This document shows positions 52,110-62,443 of a stretch of DNA of 64,000 nt, piece by piece. Location: assembly GCF_017356015.1 (NCBI RefSeq), contig NZ_JAFIQV010000001.1, forward strand, positions 247,293 to 311,292, given 5' to 3'. The notes under the pieces were generated by a model, which saw only the letters and a list, made by a program, of their open reading frames with translations, was not told where the DNA came from and did not search any database. Position 1 is the first letter of the stretch. Each line of letters starts with the position of its first letter. This DNA comes from Azospirillum sp. SYSU D00513 (GTDB lineage: Bacteria > Pseudomonadota > Alphaproteobacteria > Azospirillales > Azospirillaceae). The translations under genes and the position numbers were made by a program.

Positions 52110-52198
52110 CCGTCACCCCCGCGAAAGCGGGGGTCCAGGACGTTTCCACAGCATTCGTTCTGCGGACTCCTGGATCCCCGCTTTCGCGGGGATGACGG
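52110..52198. repeat. Palindromic dispersed repeat, intact copy
   Basis: The ends CCGTCACCCCCGCG and CGCGGGGATGACGG are nearly perfect inverted repeats. The interior keeps GCGAAAGC hairpins and GTCCAGGA/TCCTGGAT. Confidence 0.85.
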
Positions 52199-52245
52199 AA
52201 AAGCGATTGTCTTTCAACACGTTACCGCTTGGCGAGATAAGTACA

Positions 52246-52275
52246 CTCCATAGCGTTTTCACGGGGATGACGGGT
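52246..52275. repeat. Partial palindromic repeat end
   Basis: GTACACTCCATAGCGTTTTCACGGGGATGACGG carries one terminus of the repeat family. Its flank is the inverted counterpart of the flank at 52047-52062. Confidence 0.55.
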
Positions 52276-52351
52276 AAGTGCCCGTCTTCTTTCTGACTTC
52301 TGCTCTGCGTTGTCTGAGTCAGGAAGCCGTCCAGGCCCCCTGGAGCCCCCC

Positions 52352-54424
<2,073 letters not shown>

Positions 54425-54607
54425 GACGCTCTCCGTTCAGGACCCGTCTTCGGGTTCTGCCTTGCTGTCGTGACGTTCCGGGGCGCGGCCCCGCGCCGTC
54501 GTCTCGGCCCTGGGGATTGCGCGGTGTTTTAACGCGTTCGGCCCGCGAATCCTACCCCGGCAAGGGAGGCATGCGCTGAAATGGCAGGAATGGGACCGGA
54601 ATGAAAA
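54425..54607. other. Intergenic region between YgiQ and the sugar dehydrogenase
   Basis: This stretch and the following terminator and tail make up a 303-base gap. It holds the upstream region of the YgiQ gene. No gene is visible. Confidence 0.5.
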
Positions 54608-54637
54608 GGACCGCCCGGCGCTGCCGCCCGGCGGTCC
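54608..54637 (-). terminator. Intrinsic terminator after the sugar dehydrogenase
   Basis: GGACCGCC pairs with GGCGGTCC around a GC-rich 14-base centre. On the minus strand TTTTCATT follows, so it should end the sugar dehydrogenase transcript 90 bases after its stop at 54728. Confidence 0.75.
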
Positions 54638-54727
54638 CTCATCTCATGGCGCACCACAGATGGGCGCGGGGGCTGGAGGAGTCCAGCCCGCCCGGCCCGA
54701 AAAACGACCCGAGAACAGGCCGGCGGA

Positions 54728-55909
54728 TCAGCCGGCCGCCGGGGCGACGCGCAGGATGGCGCCGTCGGACTCGTCGGTCAGCAGGTAGAGCGCGCCGTCC
54801 GGCCCCTGCTTGACCGCGCGGATGCGCTGGCCGAGCCCGTCGAACATGCGCTCCTCCCGCACCACGCGCGTGCCGTCCAGCTCCAGCCGCACGACGTTCT
54901 TGGTGACCAGCCCGCCGTTCAGCAGGCTGCCCTTCCAGCCGGGGAAAGCGTCGCCGGTGTAGAAGGTCATGCCCGAGGCGCCGATGACCGGGGTCCATTG
55001 ATGGACCGGCTCCTCCATGCCCGGCGCGCTCGTCTTGCCGGTGCCGACGGGCGTGCCGTTGTAGTTGACGCCGTGGGAGACGACCGGCCAGCCGTAATTC
55101 TTGCCGGGCTGCGGCGCGTTGACCTCGTCGCCGCCCTTCGGCCCGTGCTCGTTCACCCAAAGAGCGCCGGTCTGCGGGTGGAGTGCCGCACCCTGCGGGT
55201 TGCGGTGGCCGTAGGACCAGATCTCCGGCAGGGCGTTCGGCTGGTTCACGAAGGGATTGTCCTGCGGCACGGAGCCGTCGGGCCGGATGCGGACCACCTT
55301 GCCGAGGTGGGAGTTCAGCTGCTGCGACTGGCCGCGGAACTGTTCGTCCGACCGCTCGCCGAGCGCGATGAACAGGTTGCCCTCGCGGTCGAAGACGAGG
55401 CGGTTGCCGTAATGCCTGATGCTGTCCACCTTCGGCTTCTGCGAGAAGATGACCGTGAGGCCGGTCAGCGAGCCGCCGTCCTCGGCCAGGGTGCCGCGCG
55501 CGACGGCGGTGGAGTTGCCGCCGGGGCCGGGTTCCGAATAGCTGATGTAGACCAGCCGGTTCTGCGCGAAGGCCGGGTCGAGCGCCACGTCGAGCAGCCC
55601 GCCCTGCCCGCGCCGGTCGATCTCCGGCAGGCCGCGCAAGGGCTCGGAGAGCTTGCCTTCCGTGGACACCAGCCGCAGGTTGCCCTTGCGCTCGGTCACC
55701 AGCATGCGGCCGTCCGGCAGGAAGGCGAGGCCCCAGGGGCGCTCCAGCCCGCCGGCGAAGGTCGTGATCTGGACGGCCGCCTTCTCGGTCTGGAAGGTCT
55801 TGTCGACGGGACGGGCGGTGGCGCAGCCCGTGAGGCTGCCGATGGCTGCCGTTCCCGCCACCAGGGCGATCAGGGCGGTGGTCGCGGCCGCGCGGCCGAT
55901 CATGCGCAT
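54728..55909 (-). CDS. PQQ-type sugar dehydrogenase (glucose/sorbosone dehydrogenase family)
   Basis: This 393 aa protein has a lipoprotein-like signal (ALIALVAGTAAIGSLTGC) and a six-bladed beta-propeller. Family markers are LERPWGLAFLPDGRMLVTER (about 55-74), SYGHRNPQGAALHP (about 230), LWVNEHGPKGGDEVN (about 252) and NYGWPVVSHGVNYNG (about 272). The His and Arg that act on the sugar and PQQ lie in these parts. It would oxidise an aldose in the periplasm if PQQ is present. A GGAGGGAAG Shine-Dalgarno lies before the ATG at 55909. It is divergent from the MYG1 family gene. Confidence 0.9.
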   Translation of the reverse strand: MRMIGRAAATTALIALVAGTAAIGSLTGCATARPVDKTFQTEKAAVQITTFAGGLERPWGLAFLPDGRMLVTERKGNLRLVSTEGKLSEPLRGLPEIDRRGQGGLLDVALDPAFAQNRLVYISYSEPGPGGNSTAVARGTLAEDGGSLTGLTVIFSQKPKVDSIRHYGNRLVFDREGNLFIALGERSDEQFRGQSQQLNSHLGKVVRIRPDGSVPQDNPFVNQPNALPEIWSYGHRNPQGAALHPQTGALWVNEHGPKGGDEVNAPQPGKNYGWPVVSHGVNYNGTPVGTGKTSAPGMEEPVHQWTPVIGASGMTFYTGDAFPGWKGSLLNGGLVTKNVVRLELDGTRVVREERMFDGLGQRIRAVKQGPDGALYLLTDESDGAILRVAPAAG

Positions 55910-56064
55910 GCGTCTTCCCTCCTGTTTCCTCAACGCTGGGCAGGAGATGGGGCCATCCTGTTCAGGCTCAAGCTTGCGGGAACGGCCCCGACAGGCGAAA
56001 ACAGCCCCCGACCGGCGGCCTTCACGCAGACGTGAAGGCCCCACCCTCCAGATCGAGACCATGC

Positions 56065-56949
56065 ATGCTGATCCTGACGCACAGCGGAAGCTTCCACGCC
56101 GACGAGGTCATCGGCCACGCCATCCTCACCCTCGCCCATCCGGGCCAGGAGCTTCGGCTCGAACGCACCCGCGACCCGGCGCGCTGGGCCGAGGCCGACA
56201 TCGTCTTCGATGTGGGGGGCATCTACGACCCCGCCGTGAAGCGCTACGACCACCACATGACCGACGCCCCCCTGCGCGCGGACGGCACGCCCTACAGCTC
56301 CGCCGGCCTGCTCTGGCGTGATTTCGGGCGCGACGCCATCCGCGCCGTGACCGGGTCGGAAAGCGGTGCCGCCGTGGACGCGGTGTGGGGCCGGCTCGAT
56401 GCCGGGCTGATCCTGCTGACCGACAAGATCGACAACGGGGTGAGCTACCCGACGCCCGACGCGCTCTCCACGCTGATCGGCGACCTCAACGCCTCCTGGG
56501 ACGAGCCGGACGCCGACGAGATGGAGGCCTTCCTGCGCGCCGCCGCCCTGGCGCGGGAGGCCCTGATCAACCGCATCCGCCGCACCCACGCCGCCGTCAA
56601 GGCACGGGCCATGGTCGAGGAGGCGGCGCGGACGGGCTCCGACCCGCGCCTGCTGGAGCTGCCGCAGGGCATGCCCTGGCGCGACGTAGTGCTGGAGCTG
56701 GGGCTGCCGGTGCTCTACGCCATCCTGCCGCGCAAGAACGGCCAATGGACGCTGGAATGCGCGCCGGCCGCGCCCAAGAGCTTCGACCTGCGCCGCCCCC
56801 TGCCGCAGGCCTGGGCCGGGCTGACCGACGCCGAGCTGCAGCGCGTCACCGGCGTGCCCGACGCCGTCTTCGCCCACCGCAACCTCTTCATGGCCGTGGC
56901 CGGCAGCCGCGAGGGCGCCCTGCGGATGGCGGAGCTGGCGCTGGCGTAA
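56065..56949 (+). CDS. MYG1 family (UPF0160) metal-dependent hydrolase
   Basis: This 294 aa protein starts MLILTHSGSFHADEV, the family hallmark with HxxxFHADE, then VFDVGGIYDPAVKRYDHHM (about 49-67) with the DHH motif. The C-terminal half has PRKNGQWTLECAP and FAHRNLFMA. MYG1 proteins are DHH-like exonucleases or hydrolases. The ATG at 56065 is used because THSGSFHAD is usually at the very N-terminus; a start at 56032 is open. Confidence 0.88.
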   Translation: MLILTHSGSFHADEVIGHAILTLAHPGQELRLERTRDPARWAEADIVFDVGGIYDPAVKRYDHHMTDAPLRADGTPYSSAGLLWRDFGRDAIRAVTGSESGAAVDAVWGRLDAGLILLTDKIDNGVSYPTPDALSTLIGDLNASWDEPDADEMEAFLRAAALAREALINRIRRTHAAVKARAMVEEAARTGSDPRLLELPQGMPWRDVVLELGLPVLYAILPRKNGQWTLECAPAAPKSFDLRRPLPQAWAGLTDAELQRVTGVPDAVFAHRNLFMAVAGSREGALRMAELALA

Positions 56950-56966
56950 CGAGGGGCCGGCTTGGC

Positions 56967-57818
56967 TCAGCGGCCGCCGAACCGCACCGCGTCCGGGCCG
57001 CCGGGCAGAGCGAGCTCGCCGGCGCTGGTGGTTTCCAGGTGCCGGCCGCCCGAGCCCACCCTGCCCTCCACGGTGGCGGTGCAGGAGGGCGGCCGGGTGT
57101 CGTCCTCGTACTTGCAGTTCTTCAGCAGGAACATCCGGGCGGCCTTGTCGTCCGGGTCGAACTGCATGGTCCAGTCCGTCACCGGATCGACCAGGAGGAA
57201 CACGCCGCCGGCAGACCCGACCCTTCCCGTCAGGCGCACCTGCCTGCCCTGAAACGCCGCCGGGTCGGCGCCGATCTCGATCATGGGAACCTCCGCCGCA
57301 GCCGGCTGGACGGCGGGCTGCAGGACCGGCTTGGGCGTGGCCTTGGCGGAGGGTGCCGGGTTGGACGCCGCGGCGGCCCCGGCCTTGGCGGGAACCAGCT
57401 TGCCGCCTTGCAGGGCGAAGATGTGGGTCTTCTTCTTGGACGGGCAGCAGTTCGGGTCCTTCGGCCCATGCTCCAGCATGGTGACCTCGATCCGGCCGTT
57501 GCGGATCGCGAGCGCTTCCGTGTGGCCCAGGCCGAGCCCGCCCTCGGCGAGCTTGGTCAGGGCCGCGCCCTTCTCCCGGTAGGCGAGGAGCATCGTGAAC
57601 ACAGCCGTTCCGCCCGTCGATCCGGTCGCGACCACCACACGCTCTGGAACGCCGTCGCCGTCCAGATCGCCGAGGGCGTTCGCAACGACCGCTCCTTCGG
57701 CCCAGTCCTGCTGCCGGACGATCTCCTGCGACAGCCGGTCCTCGTCGAAGGCGAGCGCCGGCTGAACCAGGCCGGCCAGAACGGCGGAAACGGAAAGCAC
57801 CCTGGACAAAACCCTCAT
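56967..57818 (-). CDS. Secreted hypothetical protein with FG-GAP-like segment
   Basis: This 283 aa protein has a signal peptide (MRVLSRVLSVSAVLAGLVQPALA), then NALGDLDGDGVPERVVVATGS (about 46-66), an FG-GAP-like calcium-binding pattern. A cysteine pair (NCCPSKKK) follows, an Ala/Pro linker (about 145-175), and a C-terminal beta-rich domain (QGRQVRLTGRVGSAGGVFLLVDPVTDW) with two more cysteines, resembling an OB-like fold. GAGGAAGA precedes the ATG at 57818. It is periplasmic or secreted, with unknown role. It converges with the MYG1 gene. Confidence 0.75.
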   Translation of the reverse strand: MRVLSRVLSVSAVLAGLVQPALAFDEDRLSQEIVRQQDWAEGAVVANALGDLDGDGVPERVVVATGSTGGTAVFTMLLAYREKGAALTKLAEGGLGLGHTEALAIRNGRIEVTMLEHGPKDPNCCPSKKKTHIFALQGGKLVPAKAGAAAASNPAPSAKATPKPVLQPAVQPAAAEVPMIEIGADPAAFQGRQVRLTGRVGSAGGVFLLVDPVTDWTMQFDPDDKAARMFLLKNCKYEDDTRPPSCTATVEGRVGSGGRHLETTSAGELALPGGPDAVRFGGR

Positions 57819-57954
57819 TCTCTTCCTCAAATCCGGATTGCGATGGCCCCCAAGGATATCAAGTCCGTCAGAGCTCAAGCCAGAAGAAGAAGCGTAAATG
57901 GCTGCTTCCTCCATCGCTTTTCGCATCACGGTTGAGGAAGAGAAAGGCCGGCCG

Positions 57955-59175
57955 TCAGGTCACCCGCTCGATCGCCACCGCCGTGGCCTCGCCGCCGCCG
58001 ATGCAGAGCGAGGCGACGCCGCGCGTCTGGCCGGTCTTTTCCAGGGCGGCCAGCAGCGTCACCAGGATGCGGGCGCCCGACGCGCCGATGGGATGGCCGA
58101 GCGCGCAGGCGCCGCCATGGATGTTCAGCCGGTCGTGCGGGATGTCCAGCTCGCGCATCGCCGCCATGGCGACCACGGCGAAGGCCTCGTTCAGCTCGAA
58201 CAGCTCCACGTCGCGGACCGACCAGCCCGCCCGCTCCAGCACCTTGTTGATGGCGCCGACGGGGGCGGTGGTGAACCAGGCCGGAGCCTGGGCGTGGTTG
58301 GCGTGGCCGCGGATCTCCGCGAGGATCGGCAGCCCGCGCCGCTCGGCGTTGGAGCGGCTGGTCAGCACCAGCGCCGCCGCCCCGTCGGAGATGGAGGAGG
58401 CGTTGGCCGCCGTCACCGTGCCGTCCTTGGCGAAGGCCGGCTTCAGGGTGGGGATCTTCTCCGGGCTGGCCTTCAGCGGCTGCTCGTCCCGCTCCACCGA
58501 GGTGTCGCCCTTGCGGCCCTTGACGGTGACCGCCGTGATCTCCCGGTCGAAGCTGCCGTCCTCCACCGCGCGCCGGGCGCGGGCCAGGCTCTCGATGGCG
58601 TAGGCGTCCTGGGCATCACGGGTGAACTGGTAGTGCTGGGCGCATTCCTCCGCGAAGGTGCCCATCAGCCGGCCCCGGTCGTAGGCGTCCTCCAGCCCGT
58701 CCAGGAACATGTGGTCGAGCACGCGCCCGTGCCCCATTCGGTAGCCGCCCCGCGCGCGGTCCAGCAGGTAGGGGGCGTTCGACATGCTCTCCATGCCGCC
58801 GGCCACGATGACCTCCGCGCTGCCCGCCCGGATCATGTCATGGGCGATCATCACCGCCTTCATGCCCGAGCCGCAGACCTTGGAAATAGTGGTGCAGCCG
58901 GCGGCCTCCGGGATGCCGGCGCCGAGCGAGGCCTGGCGGGCCGGCGCCTGGCCGAGGCCGGCCGGCAGCACGTTGCCCATGAAGACCTCCTCCACCATCT
59001 CCGGCGCCACGCCCGCCCGCTCCAGCGCCGCCCGGATGGCGGCCGATCCGAGTTGGGGTGCGGTCAGCCCCTGAAGCTCGCCCTGGAAGCCGCCCATGGG
59101 GGTGCGGGCGGCGCCCGCGATCACGACCGTGTCCTGCGTTGCCCTGTCCTGGGTTGCCGTCTGCTGGGTTGCCAT
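57955..59175 (-). CDS. Acetyl-CoA acetyltransferase (thiolase)
   Basis: This 406 aa thiolase has the nucleophile Cys in SKVCGSGMKAV (about 98), His in GGACALGHPIGASG (about 360) and the base Cys in LCIGGGEATAV (about 393). It condenses or cleaves acetoacetyl-CoA or a longer 3-ketoacyl-CoA. The next gene on the same strand upstream is a 3-hydroxyacyl-CoA dehydrogenase of the SDR family, so the pair suits beta-oxidation or branched amino acid degradation (for example isoleucine) rather than a dedicated PHB locus, as no reductase or synthase of that path is present. The first 15 residues are an unusual Gln/Thr-rich extension with three ATQ/ATQD repeats. Confidence 0.94.
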   Translation of the reverse strand: MATQQTATQDRATQDTVVIAGAARTPMGGFQGELQGLTAPQLGSAAIRAALERAGVAPEMVEEVFMGNVLPAGLGQAPARQASLGAGIPEAAGCTTISKVCGSGMKAVMIAHDMIRAGSAEVIVAGGMESMSNAPYLLDRARGGYRMGHGRVLDHMFLDGLEDAYDRGRLMGTFAEECAQHYQFTRDAQDAYAIESLARARRAVEDGSFDREITAVTVKGRKGDTSVERDEQPLKASPEKIPTLKPAFAKDGTVTAANASSISDGAAALVLTSRSNAERRGLPILAEIRGHANHAQAPAWFTTAPVGAINKVLERAGWSVRDVELFELNEAFAVVAMAAMRELDIPHDRLNIHGGACALGHPIGASGARILVTLLAALEKTGQTRGVASLCIGGGEATAVAIERVT

Positions 59176-59224
59176 CTGTTTCCTCCGGTTTTCCGTTCGT
59201 TGGTCTTTTCTTCGGTGGGCGGGC

Positions 59225-59992
59225 TTACTTCGGCGCCATGCGGATGGCGCCGTCCAGGCGGATGACCTCGCCGTTCAGCATGGTGTTTTCCATGATGTGC
59301 TTCACGAGTGCGGCGTATTCCGACGGGCGCCCGAGGCGCGGCGGAAAGGGCACCATCCGGCCCAGCGACTCCTGCACCTCCGGCGCCATGCCCAGGACCA
59401 TCGGCGTCTCGAAGATGCCCGGCGCGATGGTCATGACGCGGATGCCGAAGCGGGCCAGCTCCCGCGCCACCGGCAGGGTCATGCCGGCGACGCCGGCCTT
59501 GGAGGCGGCGTAGGCCGCCTGCCCGATCTGGCCGTCGAAGGCGGCGACCGAGGCGGTGTTGACGATCACGCCGCGCTCGCCCTCCGCGTTGGGCGTCCCC
59601 TTGCTCATGACGTCGGCGGCGAGCCGGATCATGTTGAAGGTGCCGATCAGGTTGATGCCGACCGTGCGGGCGAAGCTGTCCAGCCGGTGCGGGGCCTCGC
59701 GGCCGACCACCCGCTCGCCGGGCGCCACGCCGGCGCAGTTGCACAGGCCGTGCAGCGCGCCGAAGCCCTCCACCGCCTCGGCGATGGCGCGCTTGCCCTG
59801 CTCCTCGTCGGTCACGTCGGTGGCGACGAAGCGCGCCGCGGCACCGAGGTCGCCGGCCAGAGCCCTGCCGGCCTCCGCGTTCACGTCGGCCAGCACCACC
59901 CGGCCGCCGTTTTCCACCAGCATCCGCGCGGTCTGCGCCCCCAAGCCGGACCCACCGCCGGTGACGACGAACACACTGCCATCAAGCTGCAC
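59225..59992 (-). CDS. SDR family 3-hydroxyacyl-CoA dehydrogenase
   Basis: This 255 aa short-chain dehydrogenase has the NAD-binding TGGGSGLG (residues 11-18), ADVN (about 35), CAGVAPG (about 86), [15 protein letters not shown] and catalytic YxxxK in AYAASKAG (about 160-164). FETPMVLGM and the C-terminal [15 protein letters not shown] match the HSD10-like 3-hydroxyacyl-CoA dehydrogenases. The start is a GTG at 59992 with GGAGGA six to eight bases upstream, which decides the start; the ATG at 60109 lacks a site and adds a basic stretch. It is upstream of the thiolase and should feed it. Confidence 0.93.
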   Translation of the reverse strand: MQLDGSVFVVTGGGSGLGAQTARMLVENGGRVVLADVNAEAGRALAGDLGAAARFVATDVTDEEQGKRAIAEAVEGFGALHGLCNCAGVAPGERVVGREAPHRLDSFARTVGINLIGTFNMIRLAADVMSKGTPNAEGERGVIVNTASVAAFDGQIGQAAYAASKAGVAGMTLPVARELARFGIRVMTIAPGIFETPMVLGMAPEVQESLGRMVPFPPRLGRPSEYAALVKHIMENTMLNGEVIRLDGAIRMAPK

Positions 59993-60209
59993 GTCTTTCC
60001 TCCAACCCTTAGCAAAAGGATGCGGCGGCCTTCGTCGGGCCGTCCTTGGCCCGTATGGAAGCACAGCTTCGGGAGGAGCGCACCTGCGACGGAAGGCTAG
60101 CCCCGCCACCCTTCAGCCCGGCCAACCGGTCGGGCAGGGAACGGACGGCTGATCGGATGGGGCCTTTTCCAGTATGCTCCCTCCACCGAGTTCAAGAAGG
60201 AGCGTTCCC

Positions 60210-60794
60210 ATGCGCGCGACACGTCGGCGGCTTCTCTCGACGGGGCTGGCTTCCCTGACGCTGCCTCTGTTCGGCCCGGCGGCGGCCGCTGCGGAGCCGC
60301 CGGTGCCGCTGGAGCCGACACGCTCCTGCGGAGGGGAGGAACCCACCATCGCCCAGACCGAGGGCCCCTTTTTCAAGCCCGGCACGCCCGCCCGTCGCGA
60401 CCTCGCGGGCGACGCGCCGGAGGGCGAGCGGATCACGCTGGCCGGCTTCGTGCTCGACACCGCCTGCAGGCCGGTTCCCGGCGCGCTCGTCGAACTCTGG
60501 CACGCCGACGGCGAGGGAGAGTACGACAACCGGGGCTTCCGCTTCCGGGGGCACCAGCTCACCGACGGGGCGGGCCGCTGGTGGTTCGACACCATCGTGC
60601 CCGCCTATTATCCGGGCCGCACCCGCCACTATCACGCCAAGGTCCAGAGGCCCGGCGGGCGGCTGCTCACCACCCAGCTCTACTTCCCGGACGAGCCCCG
60701 GAACCGCCGGGACGGGCTGTTCGACGAGCGGCTGGTGCTGGCGGTGAGCCGCGCCCCGGAAGGGCCGCTCGGTCGGTTCGACTTCGTCGTCTGA
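60210..60794 (+). CDS. Tat-exported intradiol ring-cleavage dioxygenase-like protein
   Basis: This 194 aa protein starts MRATRRRLLSTGLASLTLPLFG, a twin-arginine-like signal, followed by the intradiol dioxygenase core: TEGPFFKPGTP (about 50), ALVELWHADGEGEYDN (about 97), RGHQLTDGAGRWWFDTIVPAYYPGRTRHYHAKV (about 118-150). The Tyr and His residues near AYYPGRTRHYH match the Fe(III) ligands of protocatechuate and catechol dioxygenases. It would act on an aromatic diol outside the cytoplasm, which is unusual for classical intradiol enzymes. AAGGAG lies before the ATG at 60210. Confidence 0.86.
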   Translation: MRATRRRLLSTGLASLTLPLFGPAAAAAEPPVPLEPTRSCGGEEPTIAQTEGPFFKPGTPARRDLAGDAPEGERITLAGFVLDTACRPVPGALVELWHADGEGEYDNRGFRFRGHQLTDGAGRWWFDTIVPAYYPGRTRHYHAKVQRPGGRLLTTQLYFPDEPRNRRDGLFDERLVLAVSRAPEGPLGRFDFVV

Positions 60795-60934
60795 ACACCC
60801 GCCCGGCAGGAACCCCGCAGGCGGGTGGCGGGTTCTCGGGGCCGGAGGGGCAGCGCGCGGGGCGGTGCGCCGATCGTCAGGGGAACGGCGGATGAGCGCG
60901 TGCGGCGGCTGCCATCGCCCGGGGCACTGACCCC

Positions 60935-62182
60935 ATGGGCGTCTTCAATCTTATTTCGATCCTGCTCGCCCTGACGGCGCTCTTCGGGTTCGTCAATCAC
61001 CGTTGGCTCCGGCTTCCGGGCACCGTGGGCGTGTTCCTGCTCGCCTTCGCCTTCTCCTTCGCGGCGGTCGTGGCCGGCACGCTGGCGCCGTCCATCGACG
61101 TCCGTTCCTGGGAGGGGCAGCTCGTCGCCGGCGCGAACCTGCCGGAAACGCTGCTGAACGGGGCGCTTGCCTTCCTGCTCTACGCGGGCGCCGTCGAACA
61201 GGACAGCGGGGAGCTGTGGCGGCGGCGCTGGGCGGTGGCGGCGCTCGCCTCGGTGACGGTGCTGATCTCCACGGTGCTGCTCGGCGCCGGCCTGTGGCTG
61301 GTCTTCGATGCGCTCGGGCGGGAGGTGCCCTTCATCTGGTGCCTCGTGCTCGGGGCGGCGCTGGCCCCGACCGATCCGGTGGCCGTGCTCGCCGTGCTGG
61401 AGCGCGCCGGGCTGCCCGCGGGCCTGCGCGCCGCCATCGCGGGCGAGAGCCTGTTCAACGACGGCGTCGGGGTGGTCCTGTTCACGGCGTTGCTCGGCGT
61501 CGCGACCGGCGCCCATGCCGAGTTGGGCGCCGGCGACTTCGCCTGGGACCTGCTGCGGGAGGCGGGAGGCGGCGCGCTGCTCGGGCTGGCGACCGGCTGG
61601 CTGGCCTTCCAGGCGAAGAGCCGGACCGAGGACGCCTCGGTCGAGCTGAGCATCTCCCTGGCACTCGCCGCCGCGACCTACAGCCTCGCCCAGCATCTGG
61701 AGCTGTCCGGCCCCATCGCCGTGGTCATCGCCGGCCTGCTGATCGGGAACACGGCGGAGCGCCATGTCTCCTCGGAAAGGGCCGGCTTCATCCTGAAGGC
61801 CTTCTGGTCGATGGTGGACGCCATCCTGAACGCGATGCTGTTCCTGCTGCTCGGGCTGGAGGCGGTGGCCGTTCTGTCCTGGGACCGGGCGACCATCCTG
61901 GCCGCCCTGGCGGCACCGCTGCTCGCGCTCGGCGCCCGCCTGGTCAGCGTGGCGCCGGTAGTGCTGGCGCACCCCCGATACCCGCGCAAGAGCGCCGCCG
62001 CCGCCGTGCTGACCTGGGGCGGCGTGCGCGGCGGCATCGCCATCGCGCTGGTCCTGTCGCTGCCGGACAGCCCTCACCGGGACGCGCTCCTGGCGGCCTG
62101 CTACAGCATCGTCGCCTTCACCATCCTCGCCCAGAGCCTCACCCTGGAACGGCTGGCGAAGTCGCTTTTCCCCAACGGCTGA
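60935..62182 (+). CDS. Cation:proton antiporter (CPA1/NhaP type)
   Basis: This 415 aa protein has about 12 helices and the CPA1 motifs GAALAPTDPVAVLAVL (about 143-158) and FNDGVGVVLF (about 173), containing the key acidic residues. It exchanges Na+ or K+ for H+ across the inner membrane and supports pH and salt homeostasis. Its length is shorter than some family members with C-terminal cytoplasmic domains. It stands alone. Confidence 0.92.
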   Translation: MGVFNLISILLALTALFGFVNHRWLRLPGTVGVFLLAFAFSFAAVVAGTLAPSIDVRSWEGQLVAGANLPETLLNGALAFLLYAGAVEQDSGELWRRRWAVAALASVTVLISTVLLGAGLWLVFDALGREVPFIWCLVLGAALAPTDPVAVLAVLERAGLPAGLRAAIAGESLFNDGVGVVLFTALLGVATGAHAELGAGDFAWDLLREAGGGALLGLATGWLAFQAKSRTEDASVELSISLALAAATYSLAQHLELSGPIAVVIAGLLIGNTAERHVSSERAGFILKAFWSMVDAILNAMLFLLLGLEAVAVLSWDRATILAALAAPLLALGARLVSVAPVVLAHPRYPRKSAAAAVLTWGGVRGGIAIALVLSLPDSPHRDALLAACYSIVAFTILAQSLTLERLAKSLFPNG

Positions 62183-62185
62183 GAC

Positions 62186-62398
62186 TCAGCGGCGGGACAA
62201 CAGCCGGACCTCCGCCTCCAGGTCCCTGATCCTGGCTTCGTAGCTGCCCTTGATGCGCCAGACCACATAGATGACGGCCGCCGCGAGCGCCCCGTCGATG
62301 ATCATCGAGAGCATCATATGCGCGAAATCGATCAGCACGCTCGCCGCCAGCAGGCAGACCACGATGAACAGCAGCTTTCTGATGGACAAGGCCTTCAT
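62186..62398 (-). CDS. Small membrane protein with two helices
   Basis: This 70 aa protein has two membrane segments (KLLFIVVCLLAASVLIDFA and IDGALAAAVIYVVWRI) and a short charged C-terminal helix (SYEARIRDLEAEVRLLSRR) that may form a coiled coil. Its stop lies 3 bases from the stop of the antiporter. The family is not recognised. Confidence 0.7.
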   Translation of the reverse strand: MKALSIRKLLFIVVCLLAASVLIDFAHMMLSMIIDGALAAAVIYVVWRIKGSYEARIRDLEAEVRLLSRR

Positions 62399-62443
62399 TC
62401 CGATCCTCGATGACGCTCCGCCCGGCGATCGGGCGAAGGAAGC

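Larger units (their letters stand above)
51757..52351. other. Repeat-rich intergenic region
   Basis: This 595-base gap holds two palindromic repeats (51976-52055 and 52110-52198) and a partial end (52246-52275). The outer flanks are inverted (CGCTATAGGGTGTAC and GTACACTCCATAGCG), as if one element were nested in another. Open frames here reflect the repeats and are not genes. Confidence 0.7.

Noticed and set aside
51883..52296. Plus-strand open frame of 137 codons with the same repeat peptides
   Set aside because: It spans two palindromic repeats and has no Shine-Dalgarno or sensible codon bias.
57955..59992. PHB (polyhydroxybutyrate) biosynthesis locus
   Set aside because: There is no PhaC synthase or PhaB-type reductase; the SDR is closer to HSD10-like 3-hydroxyacyl-CoA dehydrogenases.
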